From a virus: a stretch of DNA of 32,688 bases. Both the position numbers and the translations under genes were made by a program. Within the stretch, counting starts at the first letter, position 1, and every line of letters starts with the position of its first letter. Positions 4,841 to 12,754 of this stretch are shown here, piece by piece. The notes beneath the pieces were generated by a model, which was given only the letters and a program-made list of their open reading frames with translations, had not been told where the DNA came from and made no database searches. The stretch is from positions 1-32,688 of the IMG/VR virus record IMGVR_UViG_3300049188_000069; one strand, given 5' to 3'.

Positions 4841-7321
4841 ATGTCCCTGCTGAACTACGACGACGTCGGGCGCCAGCTTGAGGCGGCCGGCCTGATCCTC
4901 AAGGACGGCCTCCAGGTTGGCACCGTCAAGCCGGTGCGCTGCCGGGTGGAGGGCCACGACAAAGAGCGGCGCGGGTGGTACCGCCTCTACGAGATGCCGC
5001 TGGACAGCGGCGACAGCCTGCTCGTTGGCAGCTACGGCGTCTGGCAGGGGGCCGACAACGGCGCCACCAAGGTCGAACTGCCGAAGCTCGGCCGCGAACG
5101 CCTGACGCCCGCCCAGGCCGAAGCGCTGAAGGCCCGCATCAAGGCCGACCGCCAGGCCGCCGAGGCCGAACTGCGCCGCCAGCAGGAGCGCGCCGCCGAG
5201 CGCGCCGCCCACGGCTGGGCCCAGTGCAGCCGCGAGGCCGGCGAGAGCGCCTACCTCACCCGCAAGGGCTTTGCCCCCGGCCAACTCTTCGGTGCGCGCG
5301 TCACCAAGCAGGCCAACCTCGTCGTGCCTATCGCCGACATGCGAGGCCGCATCTGGGGCCTGCAGGTCATCTACGGCGACCCTGCCGTCAAGGCCAAGAA
5401 GGGGCGCGACAAGGACTACTGGCCCACCGGCCTGGCCAAGCAGGGCCACAGCCACACCATCGGCCTCATCGGCCGCGGCAGCGTCGCGCTGCTGTGCGAG
5501 GGCTTCGCCACCGGCGCGTCACTTCACGCGGCAACCGGCCTGCCGGTGGTCGTCGCCTTCGACGCCGGCAACCTGCTCCCCGTGGCCAAGGCCATCGCCG
5601 CCGCGCACAAGGGCGCCCGCGTGCTCGTCTGCGCCGACGACGACTGGCTGCAGAAGTGCGCCGCCTGCGGCGCGATGACGCCGGTAGAGCAGGGCGCGGA
5701 CTGCGTGCACTGCGGCGAGCCGCACAAGAAGGACAACGCCGGCGTCACCTGCGCCAGCGCTGCCGCCATGGCCGTGGGCGGCGCCTGGGTGCGGCCCGAG
5801 TTCCCCACGCAACGACCGGCGGACCGCAAAGGCCCCACCGACTTCAACGACCTGCACCAAGACCCCGCGGGCGGCCTCACCCTGGTTGCCCGCCAGATCG
5901 AGCAGGCGTTAGACGCCCAAGGGTGGCGTGTTGCCCCCGCCCGGGCGGCGCCGCCGCCCGCTCCGCAGGGGGAAGGGGAGAGCGATGGCGGCCGCCGCCA
6001 AGCCGTCTCCGTCATGGTGCTGGACGACCTCGTCGAGCGCTTCATCCCCCTCGACGACGGCACGGGCGAATTCCTGTTCGACACGTGGACGAACAAGATC
6101 GCCCGCATCGGCCAGGCCGTGCGCCTGCTGCACAAAGGCGTTCGGTGGGATGACGTCAAAGCTCACCCACAGTGGATCCGCCGCGGCGCCTTCTACCTCG
6201 ACCAGGTCGGCTTCGATCCCTCCGGCCGCGACGCCACCGTCAAGCTCAACACCTGGCAGGGCTGGCCCATGAAGCCCGCCGAGGGCAAGTGCACCAAGCT
6301 CCTCGAGCTGCTCCGCTACCTCTGCGGCGAAGACAACGGCGACGAGGTCTACTGGTGGCTGCTGCGCTGGCTGGCCTATCCGCTCAAGAACCCGGGCGCC
6401 AAGATGGCCAGCGCCATCATCATGCACGGGCCCCAGGGCACCGGCAAAAGCACCTTCTTCCAGACCTACGCCAAGATCTTCGGCGACTACGCCACCGTCC
6501 TCAACCAGCGCGGCCTCGAAGACAAGTTCAACAGCGACTGGACCGACAGCAAGCTGTTCCTCCTGGCCGAGGAAGTCGTCACCCGCCAGGAGATGTGGCA
6601 CATCAAGAACGAGCTCAAGGAACTCGTCACCGGCGACTGGGTGCGCATCAACACCAAGCAGGTCGCCGCCTACCGCCAGCGCAACCAGCTCAACCTGGTG
6701 TTCCTCTCCAACGAGGGCATGCCGCTGCCCCTCGACAACGACGACCGCCGCCACCTCGTCGTCTGGACCCCGCCGCAGCGCGAGCCCGCCTACTACGACG
6801 CCGTCAACGCCGAGATCGACGCCGGCGGCATCCAGGCGCTGTACCACTACCTGCTCAACCTCGACCTCGGCGACTTCCACCCCAAGAAGCGCCCACCAGC
6901 CACCCAGGCCAAGGCCGAGCTGATCCAGGTCAGCAAGACCAGCGAACTCCGCTTCATCGACGAGTGGACCAACCGCGAACTGCCCCTGCCGCTCGCCCCC
7001 TGCGTCGCGCTCGACCTCTTCAAGGCCTACCTCGCGTGGTGCCGGTTCAACGGCGAGAAGTTCCCCCGCGCCAGCAACCAGTTCCTGAACACCATCGGCC
7101 GCCTCGTCGGCTGGGAGAAGGATCGCAAGCGCATCAAGCTCGACGAGGGGCACGACGGCCAGCAGCTCAGCGTCGTCATCCCCTCGCCCGAAGCCCTCCA
7201 ACGCGGCAAGTCCGAGCGCGGCGCCACCGATACCGAGCCCGTCTGGCTCGGCCGCTGGTGCAAAAAGTTCGACGTCCAGGCCGCCGAATACGCCAAGGGG
7301 GACTCATGGCAGCAGCCCTGA
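4841..7321 (+). CDS. Phage replication primase-helicase (TOPRIM plus D5/SF3-type ATPase)
   Basis: An 826-residue protein that should prime and unwind phage DNA. Residues 1-90 form an N-terminal domain typical of TOPRIM phage primases. A helical linker (110-150) precedes the TOPRIM domain, with E220 in LLCEGFATG and D266-D268 in CADDDW. Four cysteines (C273, C276, C288, C291) make an inserted zinc ribbon. After a Pro/Gly-rich linker (about 365-385), the helicase domain has Walker A GPQGTGKS (530-537), Walker B LFLLAEE (572-578), a sensor-like segment (LNLVFLSNEG) and an Arg finger candidate in DNDDRRH. The C-terminal 150 residues resemble the D5 tail. It starts at ATG 4841 and lies just upstream of the repeat array at 7341-7605, consistent with replication initiation there. 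Confidence 0.9.
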   Translation: MSLLNYDDVGRQLEAAGLILKDGLQVGTVKPVRCRVEGHDKERRGWYRLYEMPLDSGDSLLVGSYGVWQGADNGATKVELPKLGRERLTPAQAEALKARIKADRQAAEAELRRQQERAAERAAHGWAQCSREAGESAYLTRKGFAPGQLFGARVTKQANLVVPIADMRGRIWGLQVIYGDPAVKAKKGRDKDYWPTGLAKQGHSHTIGLIGRGSVALLCEGFATGASLHAATGLPVVVAFDAGNLLPVAKAIAAAHKGARVLVCADDDWLQKCAACGAMTPVEQGADCVHCGEPHKKDNAGVTCASAAAMAVGGAWVRPEFPTQRPADRKGPTDFNDLHQDPAGGLTLVARQIEQALDAQGWRVAPARAAPPPAPQGEGESDGGRRQAVSVMVLDDLVERFIPLDDGTGEFLFDTWTNKIARIGQAVRLLHKGVRWDDVKAHPQWIRRGAFYLDQVGFDPSGRDATVKLNTWQGWPMKPAEGKCTKLLELLRYLCGEDNGDEVYWWLLRWLAYPLKNPGAKMASAIIMHGPQGTGKSTFFQTYAKIFGDYATVLNQRGLEDKFNSDWTDSKLFLLAEEVVTRQEMWHIKNELKELVTGDWVRINTKQVAAYRQRNQLNLVFLSNEGMPLPLDNDDRRHLVVWTPPQREPAYYDAVNAEIDAGGIQALYHYLLNLDLGDFHPKKRPPATQAKAELIQVSKTSELRFIDEWTNRELPLPLAPCVALDLFKAYLAWCRFNGEKFPRASNQFLNTIGRLVGWEKDRKRIKLDEGHDGQQLSVVIPSPEALQRGKSERGATDTEPVWLGRWCKKFDVQAAEYAKGDSWQQP

Positions 7322-7340
7322 GCGCCATTCCGCCCGGTTC

Positions 7341-7605
7341 TGTGATGGGCTTTGCCGGCCTGTGCAGGGTACCCATCACAACGCAAGCCCTTGATTTTTC
7401 AGGGTTTGTGATGGGTGTGATGGGTGTGATGGGCTTTCTCCCGCACACGAGGGCGCATGCATGCGAGCGAGCGCGCGCCGCGTGCGGGCGTGCGATCACG
7501 CGGGCGCGTCCACCCCATCACACCCATCACACCCATCACAAAATGAGTAAAAACAACGACTTAGGTTGTGATGGGTATCCATCACAGGCCCAAAAGCCCA
7601 TCACA
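7341..7605. repeat. Eleven TGTGATGGG-type repeats in both orientations, candidate origin or packaging site
   Basis: Forward TGTGATGGG copies start at 7341, 7407, 7416, 7425 and 7567; the middle three are perfect tandem 9-mers. Reverse copies (CCCATCACA) start at 7372, 7514, 7523, 7532 and 7597, again with three in perfect tandem, and a truncated CCATCACA lies at 7579. The two triplets face each other across about 80 bp of very GC-rich DNA (7434-7513). At 7567-7586 two copies form the near-perfect palindrome TGTGATGGGTATCCATCACA. The array lies between the primase-helicase gene and the start of the small terminase gene. It could be an iteron-type replication origin or the terminase recognition site; position fits both. 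Confidence 0.8.
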
Positions 7606-8280
7606 GGGCCTGTTTCCGGGCCGGAAACGCCCGAAGCCGAGCACCTCGCCGCCTTCGCCCGGCGCCTCGGCGTCAACCGCAGCACCGTCACTCGTGCCGC
7701 CCAGTCCGGCCGCCTGGTGCTGGCTGACGACGGCCGCGTGCTGGTGCAGGCCAGCCTTGCCCGCTGGCACGCCACCCGCGGCGGCCGGCTGGACCTTGCC
7801 GAGCGCCACGCCGAAGCCCGCGGTCACGCCGTTGCAGGCGTTGCAGCGCCCGCAACACCCCTCGCGGACGCGAATAGCGCCGCCAGGAGCGACGATCAGC
7901 ACGCCGCCGACACCCAGGCCCCACCCGAAGGCTCGCGCGCCTTCTGGGAGGCCGAGAAACTCCGCTGGCAAAACACCCAGCTCCTGCTGAGCCTCGACCT
8001 GCAATCCGGCGCCCGCATCCCCCGCGGCGCCATCCAGCGTGAAGCCCACGGCCTCGGCGCCACGCTGCGCGCCACCGTCGAGCGCCTCATCGACCAGACC
8101 GCCCCGCGCCTGGCCGCCGCCACCAGCGACGCCGATCGCCGCCGCCTGCTGTCCGGCGAGATCGCCGCCGCCCGCCGTCTCGTGCGCCGCGAGTTCGCTG
8201 CCGCCTTGCGCCGACTGCGCCCCGAGCAGCTTGGCGCGGCCGGCCTGCGGCTGGATGCCTCAGAGAGCCAACCGGAGTGA
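7543..8280 (+). CDS. Terminase small subunit (Nu1-like DNA packaging protein)
   Basis: A 245-residue protein that should recognise the phage packaging site and hand it to the large terminase. Residues about 28-70 form a winged HTH (AFARRLGVNRSTVTRAAQSGRLVLADDGRVLV). An Ala/Pro-rich linker follows, then a helical part (FWEAEKLRWQNTQLLLSLDLQSGARIPRGAI and following) typical of Nu1-like subunits. The ATG at 7543 sits inside the repeat array and has no Shine-Dalgarno box. An in-frame ATG at 7306, overlapping the primase end, has a strong AAGGGGGA box and would add 79 residues encoded by the repeats (MGVMGVMG and HHTHHTHH). The shorter start is preferred because that extension looks like translated repeat DNA. 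Confidence 0.8.
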   Translation: MSKNNDLGCDGYPSQAQKPITGPVSGPETPEAEHLAAFARRLGVNRSTVTRAAQSGRLVLADDGRVLVQASLARWHATRGGRLDLAERHAEARGHAVAGVAAPATPLADANSAARSDDQHAADTQAPPEGSRAFWEAEKLRWQNTQLLLSLDLQSGARIPRGAIQREAHGLGATLRATVERLIDQTAPRLAAATSDADRRRLLSGEIAAARRLVRREFAAALRRLRPEQLGAAGLRLDASESQPE

Positions 8281-8282
8281 CC

Positions 8283-8612
8283 ATGCCAATTCAAACCGCC
8301 GCCATCGACTTCGAAATGCTCGCACTGGCAGCCAAGCCTGCTGGGATCACGTTGCGTGACAACTGGGGAAATTTCTTGGAGGTCGATGAGCGTGGTTGTT
8401 GCCATTGCTGGTTCCCGCTAACCAACGACGCGCAAGCGCTACGACTGGCTGTGCACATTGGCTTCATCGTCAACGCACCAAGTCCGATCGGCACGCATGC
8501 CACCGTCAAGTTCTACGACGTCGAGGTGAGCGAGCCGGTTCACTCGTGCCGGCTCGCTGCCACCCGCCGCGCCATCGTCCGCGCGGCAGCTGAGATCGGC
8601 AAGTTGTCATGA
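8283..8612 (+). CDS. NinX-like / DUF2591-like phage protein
   Basis: A 109-residue protein. The segment WFPLTNDAQALRLAVHIGF and the C-terminal CRLAATRRAIVRAAAEIG resemble small phage proteins of the NinX/DUF2591 group, whose biochemical role is not established. The ATG at 8283 has a GGAG box five bases upstream; a GTG at 8277 overlapping the small-terminase stop is an alternative. It overlaps the next gene by four bases. Such genes usually lie in the nin region, so its place between the small and large terminase genes is unusual. Confidence 0.65.
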   Translation: MPIQTAAIDFEMLALAAKPAGITLRDNWGNFLEVDERGCCHCWFPLTNDAQALRLAVHIGFIVNAPSPIGTHATVKFYDVEVSEPVHSCRLAATRRAIVRAAAEIGKLS

Positions 8613-9373
8613 AAGTCACCCTCGAAGGCCTCCCCCAGCTGCAGCGCAAGCTCGCCAGCCTGACCCAGCAGGCCCGCTACGCCGCCAGCCTCACCCTCAA
8701 CACCCTGGCGCGCTACCCGGTGCAAGACGCCGTTCGGCATGAGATGCGCGACAGCCTCGACCGGCCCACGCCGTTCACCCTCAACAGCCTCACCGTCGCC
8801 AAGCGCGCCACGGCGGCCGACCTCACGGCCGTCGTCGACTTCAAGCAGGTCGGCGGAGGAGGGCGCCCGGCCAGCAATTACCTGCGCTGGCAGGTCGAAG
8901 GCGGCGAGCGCCGGCTCAAAGCCTTCGAGGTCGCGCTGCGCAGCATCGGCGTGCTGCCCGGCGGCTACTTCGTCACCCCGGGCCAGGGCGCCAAGATGGA
9001 CGAATACGGCAACATCAGCCGCGGCCAGATCGTCGCCATCCTCAGCTACTTCCGCGCCTTCCAGGAGCAGGGCAAGGGCTTCAAGCTCAACGCCACCGCC
9101 GCCAGCCGCGCCCGCCTGGCCCGCGGCACCCGCACCCGCTTGGGCTACCGCTACTTCGCCGGCCGGCCTGGCGGTCGCGGGCAGCTCGGCATCTACCAAG
9201 ACGTGCGCATCGCCCCCGGCGTGCGCGAGCTGCTGCCCGTCTTCATCTTCGTGCAGTGGGCCCGCTACGAGCCCCGGCTCGACATCAAGCTCGCCGCCGA
9301 CCTCGCCGTCAAGCGCGAGGCGGCGCCCATCTTCCAGGCCGCGCTGGCGCAGGCGCTGCGCACGGCGCGTTGA
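8609..9373 (+). CDS. Conserved phage virion-type protein, possible tail completion protein
   Basis: A 254-residue protein beginning MKVTLEGLPQLQRKLASLTQQARYAASLTLNTLARYPVQDAV. The opening (a short beta strand, then a helix with regularly spaced Leu and Ala) resembles gpZ/HK97 gp10-type tail completion proteins, but the middle (RPTPFTLNSLTVAKRATAADLTAVVDF) and the length differ, so the assignment is tentative. There is no signal peptide, membrane segment or catalytic motif. It starts within ATGA overlap of the NinX-like gene. A tail-completion gene ahead of the large terminase would be out of the usual order. Confidence 0.5.
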   Translation: MKVTLEGLPQLQRKLASLTQQARYAASLTLNTLARYPVQDAVRHEMRDSLDRPTPFTLNSLTVAKRATAADLTAVVDFKQVGGGGRPASNYLRWQVEGGERRLKAFEVALRSIGVLPGGYFVTPGQGAKMDEYGNISRGQIVAILSYFRAFQEQGKGFKLNATAASRARLARGTRTRLGYRYFAGRPGGRGQLGIYQDVRIAPGVRELLPVFIFVQWARYEPRLDIKLAADLAVKREAAPIFQAALAQALRTAR

Positions 9374-9387
9374 ACAGGAGAGCCGAC

Positions 9388-9609
9388 ATGCTCAAGCGTC
9401 CAACCCCTCCACACATCCACACCGGCGGCGACGGACGGCGGCCGCGCGATGTCTTCCTCAACGGCAAGCGCCTTGAGCGCGTCGTCTACGCAGACACGCG
9501 CCGGGGCATCGTCCGCGTGACGGACAAGCCGGTGAAGCTCCACAAGCACTGCAAGCGCATCATCACCCGCACGCTGCGCGGCGTCGTCGAAGTGCGCGAA
9601 AGAAGCTAA
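9388..9609 (+). CDS. Small basic hypothetical phage protein
   Basis: A 73-residue protein, MLKRPTPPHIHTGGDGRRPRDVFLNGKRLERVVYADTRRGIVRV, rich in Arg, Lys and beta-forming residues. It looks like a small beta-sheet fold (FLNGKRLERVVYADTRRGIVRVTDKPV). ATG 9388 has an AGGAG box seven bases upstream. Family not recognised by name. It lies directly downstream of gene 8609-9373 and upstream of a zinc-ribbon gene, probably in one operon leading into the large terminase. Confidence 0.65.
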   Translation: MLKRPTPPHIHTGGDGRRPRDVFLNGKRLERVVYADTRRGIVRVTDKPVKLHKHCKRIITRTLRGVVEVRERS

Positions 9610-9618
9610 GGAAGTGCC

Positions 9619-9834
9619 ATGGGCATCACTTCGCCTTCAATCATTCCACGCTGCGCGCATGTGCCAAGGCCATCTCGTTGGCCCGGCCCGCCTGCGCCTC
9701 CGCGTGGCTCTGTCGAATGCCGGTCGTGCGGCGCAACGGTTCACCCCCATGAATCCGCGTGCAGTTACTGCAAGACGACGCCTCCCGGCTGGCTTCCTCC
9801 AGGGGTCCGCCATCCCTCGCCGGACGTGCGCTGA
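9619..9834 (+). CDS. Small zinc-ribbon hypothetical protein
   Basis: A 71-residue protein. The central CRSCGATVHPHESACSYC is a four-Cys zinc ribbon with two CxxC knuckles; both flanks are Pro-rich and probably disordered. ATG 9619 has AGGAAG seven bases upstream. A nearby frame overlaps it and runs to 9850 but lacks the Cys knuckles, so this frame is chosen. Small zinc ribbons beside terminase genes occur in other prophages, but their role is not established. Confidence 0.6.
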   Translation: MGITSPSIIPRCAHVPRPSRWPGPPAPPRGSVECRSCGATVHPHESACSYCKTTPPGWLPPGVRHPSPDVR

Positions 9835-9846
9835 CAGAGGACCGGC

Positions 9847-12033
9847 ATGACCACCTCCCTCGCCGACCTCAAAGCCCAACGCGAGCGCCTGCAGGCCCAG
9901 AAGGCCGAGCAGGCCTGCCGCCAGGCCGAGGCGCAAGTCGTGCCGCGGCCCGACACCCTGCGCGCCGGTCTGGCCGTGCGCGAGGCGGCGAGCCGCGCGC
10001 TGGACGTGCTGCTCGAGCGCTGGCTGCTCGACGTGGCCGGCCTGAGCGACGAGACCGAGACACACCACGCCATGAGCGCCGCCGCGCACGAGGTGCTCGT
10101 CGAGCTGGGCCGCGGCCTGCCCGCCGTCAGCGCCGCGCAGCCCGCCCTCGGCGAGTCATTTCAGCGCGGCGCCACGCCCCGCGAGCTGCTCACCGTCAGC
10201 CAGTGGGCCGAGCGCCACCGCTGGCTGCGCAGCGGCACCAACAGCCCCGGCCCGTGGCGCAACGAGCTCACGCCCTACCTCGTCGAGATCATGGACGCGC
10301 TCAGCGAGCACAGCGCCGTCCGCGACATCACCTTCATCAAGTCGTCAGGCGTGGGCGGCACCGAGGCGATGTACTGCTGGCTCGGCTACGTCATGCACCA
10401 CCTGGGCAACAAGGACCTGCTCGTCGTCGTGCCCACCCTGGAGCTACGCGACCGCAGCTTCAACCCCCGCATGGCCAAGATGCTGGAGGAGTCGCCCGTA
10501 CTGGCCAGCCTCACGCCCACCGGCCGGCGCGACCGCAGCAACCGCGGCGACCTGCTGGAGTACGGCGCACGCGCCCGCGTCATCAAGGCCGGCGCCAACA
10601 GCCCCGACAGCCTGCGGTCCGATCACTTGCCGTACGTCATCTGCGACGAGGTCGACGCTTTCCCGTGGGACGTCGGCAGCGAGGGCGACCCCATGACGCT
10701 GATCGAGAACCGACAGCGCACCTTCAGCCGCGCCAAGACCTATTGCGTCAGCACCCCCACGCTGGAAGGCCAAAGCCGCATCGCCCTGCGCTACAGCCGC
10801 AGCGACCAGCGCCGCTACCACGTGCCGTGCCCCCACTGCGGCGAAGCCCAGCCCCTCGAGTTCGGCGACGGCAAGGCTCACGGCCTGCGGTGGCGCACCG
10901 CTCCGCAGCAGCCCGGCGAGCCCCTGCTGGTGCTGGCCGCCTGGTACATCTGCAAGCACTGCGGCACCGAGATCGACGAGAAGCACAAGCCCGACATGCT
11001 CGCCGCCGGCCGCTGGGTCGCCCTGCGCCCGCAACGCAAGGCGCACCGCGGCTATCACCTCAACGCGCTGTACGCGCCCACCGGCCTCGGCCTCAACTGG
11101 GTCAAGATCGCCCAGAAGTGGCTCGACGCCCAGGGCGACACCTCCGAGCTCAAGGCCTTCGTCAACACCTACCTTGGCGAGGTGTGGAAGGAAGTCGGCG
11201 ACAGCATCGAGGCCTCCGCGCTGCTCGGCCGCCTGGAGAGCTACGACCCCGCCGCGCTGCCCGTCCACCTCATCACCTTCGGCGGCGACGTCCAGAAGGA
11301 CCGCATCGAAGTCACCCTCGTCGGCTGGGGCGCCGGTGAAGAGGCGTGGGCCATCGATCACCTCATCCTGCCCGGCGACACCACCCAACCCGACGTCTGG
11401 ACCGAGCTGCACGAAGCCCTCGTCGAAGCCGGCGTGCACATCGGCTGCATCGACGCCCGCTACAACACCAGCGTCGTGCTCGACTTCTGCGAGAAGCGCG
11501 CCTGGTGCGTGCCCATCATGGGCATGGACGGCGCCGGCCGCCCCCTTGTGGAAGACGAGCTTCGCCGCAAGCAGCGCCTGCGCAAGCGCCGCAAGCGTGG
11601 CCGTGCGGCCGAGCCGGTGGGGGTAGACCAAGCCAAGACCCTCATCTACGGCCGCCTGCAGCTCACCGAGCCCGGCCCTGGCTACATCCACTTCCCCAAC
11701 ACGCCGGCCTTCGACGACGAGTATTTCGCCCAGCTCGCCGCCGAGCGCCTCGTCACCAAGGTCCGCGGCACCCGGCCGTTCAAGGAATGGGTGCAGTTGC
11801 GCCCCCGCAACGAGGCGCTCGACTGCATGAACTACAACCTCGCCGCCGTGCGCCTGGCGCCGCTGCTCATCGGCCGCGCCGTGTCACGCGCCGGAACCCT
11901 CGGCGCCGCGCCGCCTGCACCGGCCCCGGAGCCCGAGCGCGAAGAGCCGCAGGCCGCCGCGGCGCCCGCTGCCGAATCCCCCGCCGCCACCCTCGCGCGC
12001 ATCCAGCGCATGCGCGCCCAGCGCCGCCGCTGA
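9847..12033 (+). CDS. Terminase large subunit, GpA family
   Basis: A 728-residue ATP-dependent packaging motor and nuclease. The motor begins around residue 110 (RELLTVSQWAERHRWL, SPGPWRNELTPYLVEIMDAL). The Walker A region is KSSGVGGTE (165-173), a variant lacking the usual GKT/S. Walker B is VICDE (264-268), with ENRQRTF and YCVSTPTLEG after it. A zinc ribbon is formed by C328/C331 and C369/C372. The C-terminal nuclease has D481 in GGDVQKDRIE and a late acidic site in EALDCMNY. An Arg/Lys-rich insert near 575-595 (RRKQRLRKRRKRGR) is notable, and the Pro/Ala-rich tail is probably disordered. GpA-family enzymes usually make cohesive ends. It starts at ATG 9847 behind AGAGGA. Confidence 0.92.
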   Translation: MTTSLADLKAQRERLQAQKAEQACRQAEAQVVPRPDTLRAGLAVREAASRALDVLLERWLLDVAGLSDETETHHAMSAAAHEVLVELGRGLPAVSAAQPALGESFQRGATPRELLTVSQWAERHRWLRSGTNSPGPWRNELTPYLVEIMDALSEHSAVRDITFIKSSGVGGTEAMYCWLGYVMHHLGNKDLLVVVPTLELRDRSFNPRMAKMLEESPVLASLTPTGRRDRSNRGDLLEYGARARVIKAGANSPDSLRSDHLPYVICDEVDAFPWDVGSEGDPMTLIENRQRTFSRAKTYCVSTPTLEGQSRIALRYSRSDQRRYHVPCPHCGEAQPLEFGDGKAHGLRWRTAPQQPGEPLLVLAAWYICKHCGTEIDEKHKPDMLAAGRWVALRPQRKAHRGYHLNALYAPTGLGLNWVKIAQKWLDAQGDTSELKAFVNTYLGEVWKEVGDSIEASALLGRLESYDPAALPVHLITFGGDVQKDRIEVTLVGWGAGEEAWAIDHLILPGDTTQPDVWTELHEALVEAGVHIGCIDARYNTSVVLDFCEKRAWCVPIMGMDGAGRPLVEDELRRKQRLRKRRKRGRAAEPVGVDQAKTLIYGRLQLTEPGPGYIHFPNTPAFDDEYFAQLAAERLVTKVRGTRPFKEWVQLRPRNEALDCMNYNLAAVRLAPLLIGRAVSRAGTLGAAPPAPAPEPEREEPQAAAAPAAESPAATLARIQRMRAQRRR

Positions 12034-12042
12034 AGGACCACC

Positions 12043-12336
12043 ATGGACGCACTCGCCATCTTCCTCAAGCTCGTGCGCGAGGCCGTCGAGGCCAGCGGCG
12101 CGCCGCCCGATGCATTCCAGGAGGCGCTGGTCAGTGCTGAGGCCCGCGCCAGGTCCGCGCTCGGCGGCAGTCATCACCACATCAGCCGATGGCCGGCGGT
12201 CAGCACGAAGGCGCGCGTCATCGAACTGGCGCAGCAGAAGCTGCCCAACGCGGTGATCGCTGAGCGTCTGGGCGTGACCGACCGCTACGTGCGGCGGATC
12301 GTGAGCCAGTTGCGCATAGTTAGTCATGACAGGTGA
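12043..12336 (+). CDS. Small HTH protein after the large terminase
   Basis: A 97-residue protein. The N-terminal half is helical (DALAIFLKLVREAVEASGAPPDAFQEAL); the C-terminal half is an HTH (KARVIELAQQKLPNAVIAERLGVTDRYVRRIVSQL) of homeodomain-like or Mor-activator-like type. It probably binds DNA and may regulate late genes or the neighbouring recombinase genes; no partner is shown by the sequence. It starts nine bases after terL behind AAGGACC, and its TGA is one base before repeat element A. Its place inside the late region is unusual for a regulator. Confidence 0.7.
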   Translation: MDALAIFLKLVREAVEASGAPPDAFQEALVSAEARARSALGGSHHHISRWPAVSTKARVIELAQQKLPNAVIAERLGVTDRYVRRIVSQLRIVSHDR

Positions 12337-12337
12337 G

Positions 12338-12364
12338 CGGAACAACTCGCCGATTCCTGTTCCG
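12338..12364. repeat. 27-bp dyad element, copy A
   Basis: CGGAACAACTC, then 10 bp, then GTTCCG. The distance between the outer CGGAA and TTCCG (17 bp) is identical in copies B (12704) and C (16101). This copy has lost the GAG of the right arm. It starts one base after the stop of the preceding HTH gene. No start codon lies 24 bp downstream, unlike copies B and C. The following 107 bp before the AlpA-like gene contain the palindrome GTTCAATTGAAC and nothing else recognised. Confidence 0.75.
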
Positions 12365-12471
12365 CCCGCAGCAGTTCAATTGAACCGTGCCGCACCATCA
12401 CCGACTGATCATTGGTGACATGCCGACTCCCCCCGGCGGTGCGGCGCTCCTCCGTCAACTTTGGGTGTGCT

Positions 12472-12699
12472 ATGCATCTCGTATCCGATCCAACACCAGT
12501 AGTCAGACGCGATCGCCTGTTGAAGCTCGCTGATGTGGAACACCTGACCGCGCTGAAGAAAACCACGATCTATATGCTGATGAAGCGCGGCGAATTCCCT
12601 GGCTGTGTGTCGGTGACGCCGAGATCCGTCGCGTGGCCTGAGTCTGATGTCCATCAGTGGATTCAGGACCGCATCGCCGCCTCCCGAGCCAAAGATTAG
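12472..12699 (+). CDS. AlpA-like HTH protein (possible excisionase/regulator)
   Basis: A 75-residue protein. RRDRLLKLADVEHLTALKKTTIYMLMKRGEFPGCVSVTPRSVAWPESDVHQWI is a near-complete AlpA/MerR-type winged-helix signature, with the IYMLMKRGEFP recognition helix and the WPESDVHQWI wing. AlpA-like proteins commonly act as excisionases or transcription activators for a tyrosine integrase. Here the only complete integrase in the window is 2.3 kb downstream, and both are bounded by copies of the 27-bp element, which suggests a partnership (inference). The ATG at 12472 lacks a strong ribosome-binding site. Its stop is four bases before element B. Confidence 0.75.
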   Translation: MHLVSDPTPVVRRDRLLKLADVEHLTALKKTTIYMLMKRGEFPGCVSVTPRSVAWPESDVHQWIQDRIAASRAKD

Positions 12700-12703
12700 G
12701 GTC

Positions 12704-12730
12704 CGGAACAACTCAACGCCCCGAGTTCCG
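12704..12730. repeat. 27-bp dyad element, copy B, in the leader of the gpW-like gene
   Basis: CGGAACAACTC, 8-bp spacer, GAGTTCCG. The arms are inverted repeats with a three-base insertion in the left arm. It ends 24 bp before the ATG of the gpW-like gene, the same spacing as copy C before the portal gene, and begins four bases after the AlpA-like stop codon. Confidence 0.8.
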
Positions 12731-12735
12731 CCCCG

Positions 12736-12752
12736 CCCGGCATCGTGCCGGG
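12736..12752 (+). promoter_or_regulatory. Hairpin over the ribosome-binding region of the gpW-like gene
   Basis: CCCGGCA, TCG, TGCCGGG form a perfect 7-bp stem ending two bases before the ATG at 12755. No Shine-Dalgarno sequence is visible outside it, so translation may be limited by this structure or depend on another start mechanism. It may therefore regulate the gene. Confidence 0.55.
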
Positions 12753-12754
12753 CC

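Noticed and set aside
5909-7201. Minus-strand frame of 430 codons opposite the primase-helicase
   Set aside because: Acidic Val/Leu/Glu-rich shadow translation of the helicase domain, with no motif.
7400-7610. CRISPR-like array
   Set aside because: Repeat units are 9 bp, partly tandem and in both orientations; there are no regular spacers and no cas genes.
9614-9850. Alternative frame over the small zinc-ribbon gene
   Set aside because: It lacks the four-Cys ribbon and runs past the terL start, so it is treated as a shadow of 9619-9834.
12370-12388. GTTCAATTGAAC palindrome, with CGGTTCAATTGA seen again near 31935
   Set aside because: A 12-base match in a window of this size is expected by chance, and the contexts differ, so it is not claimed as a repeat family or att core.
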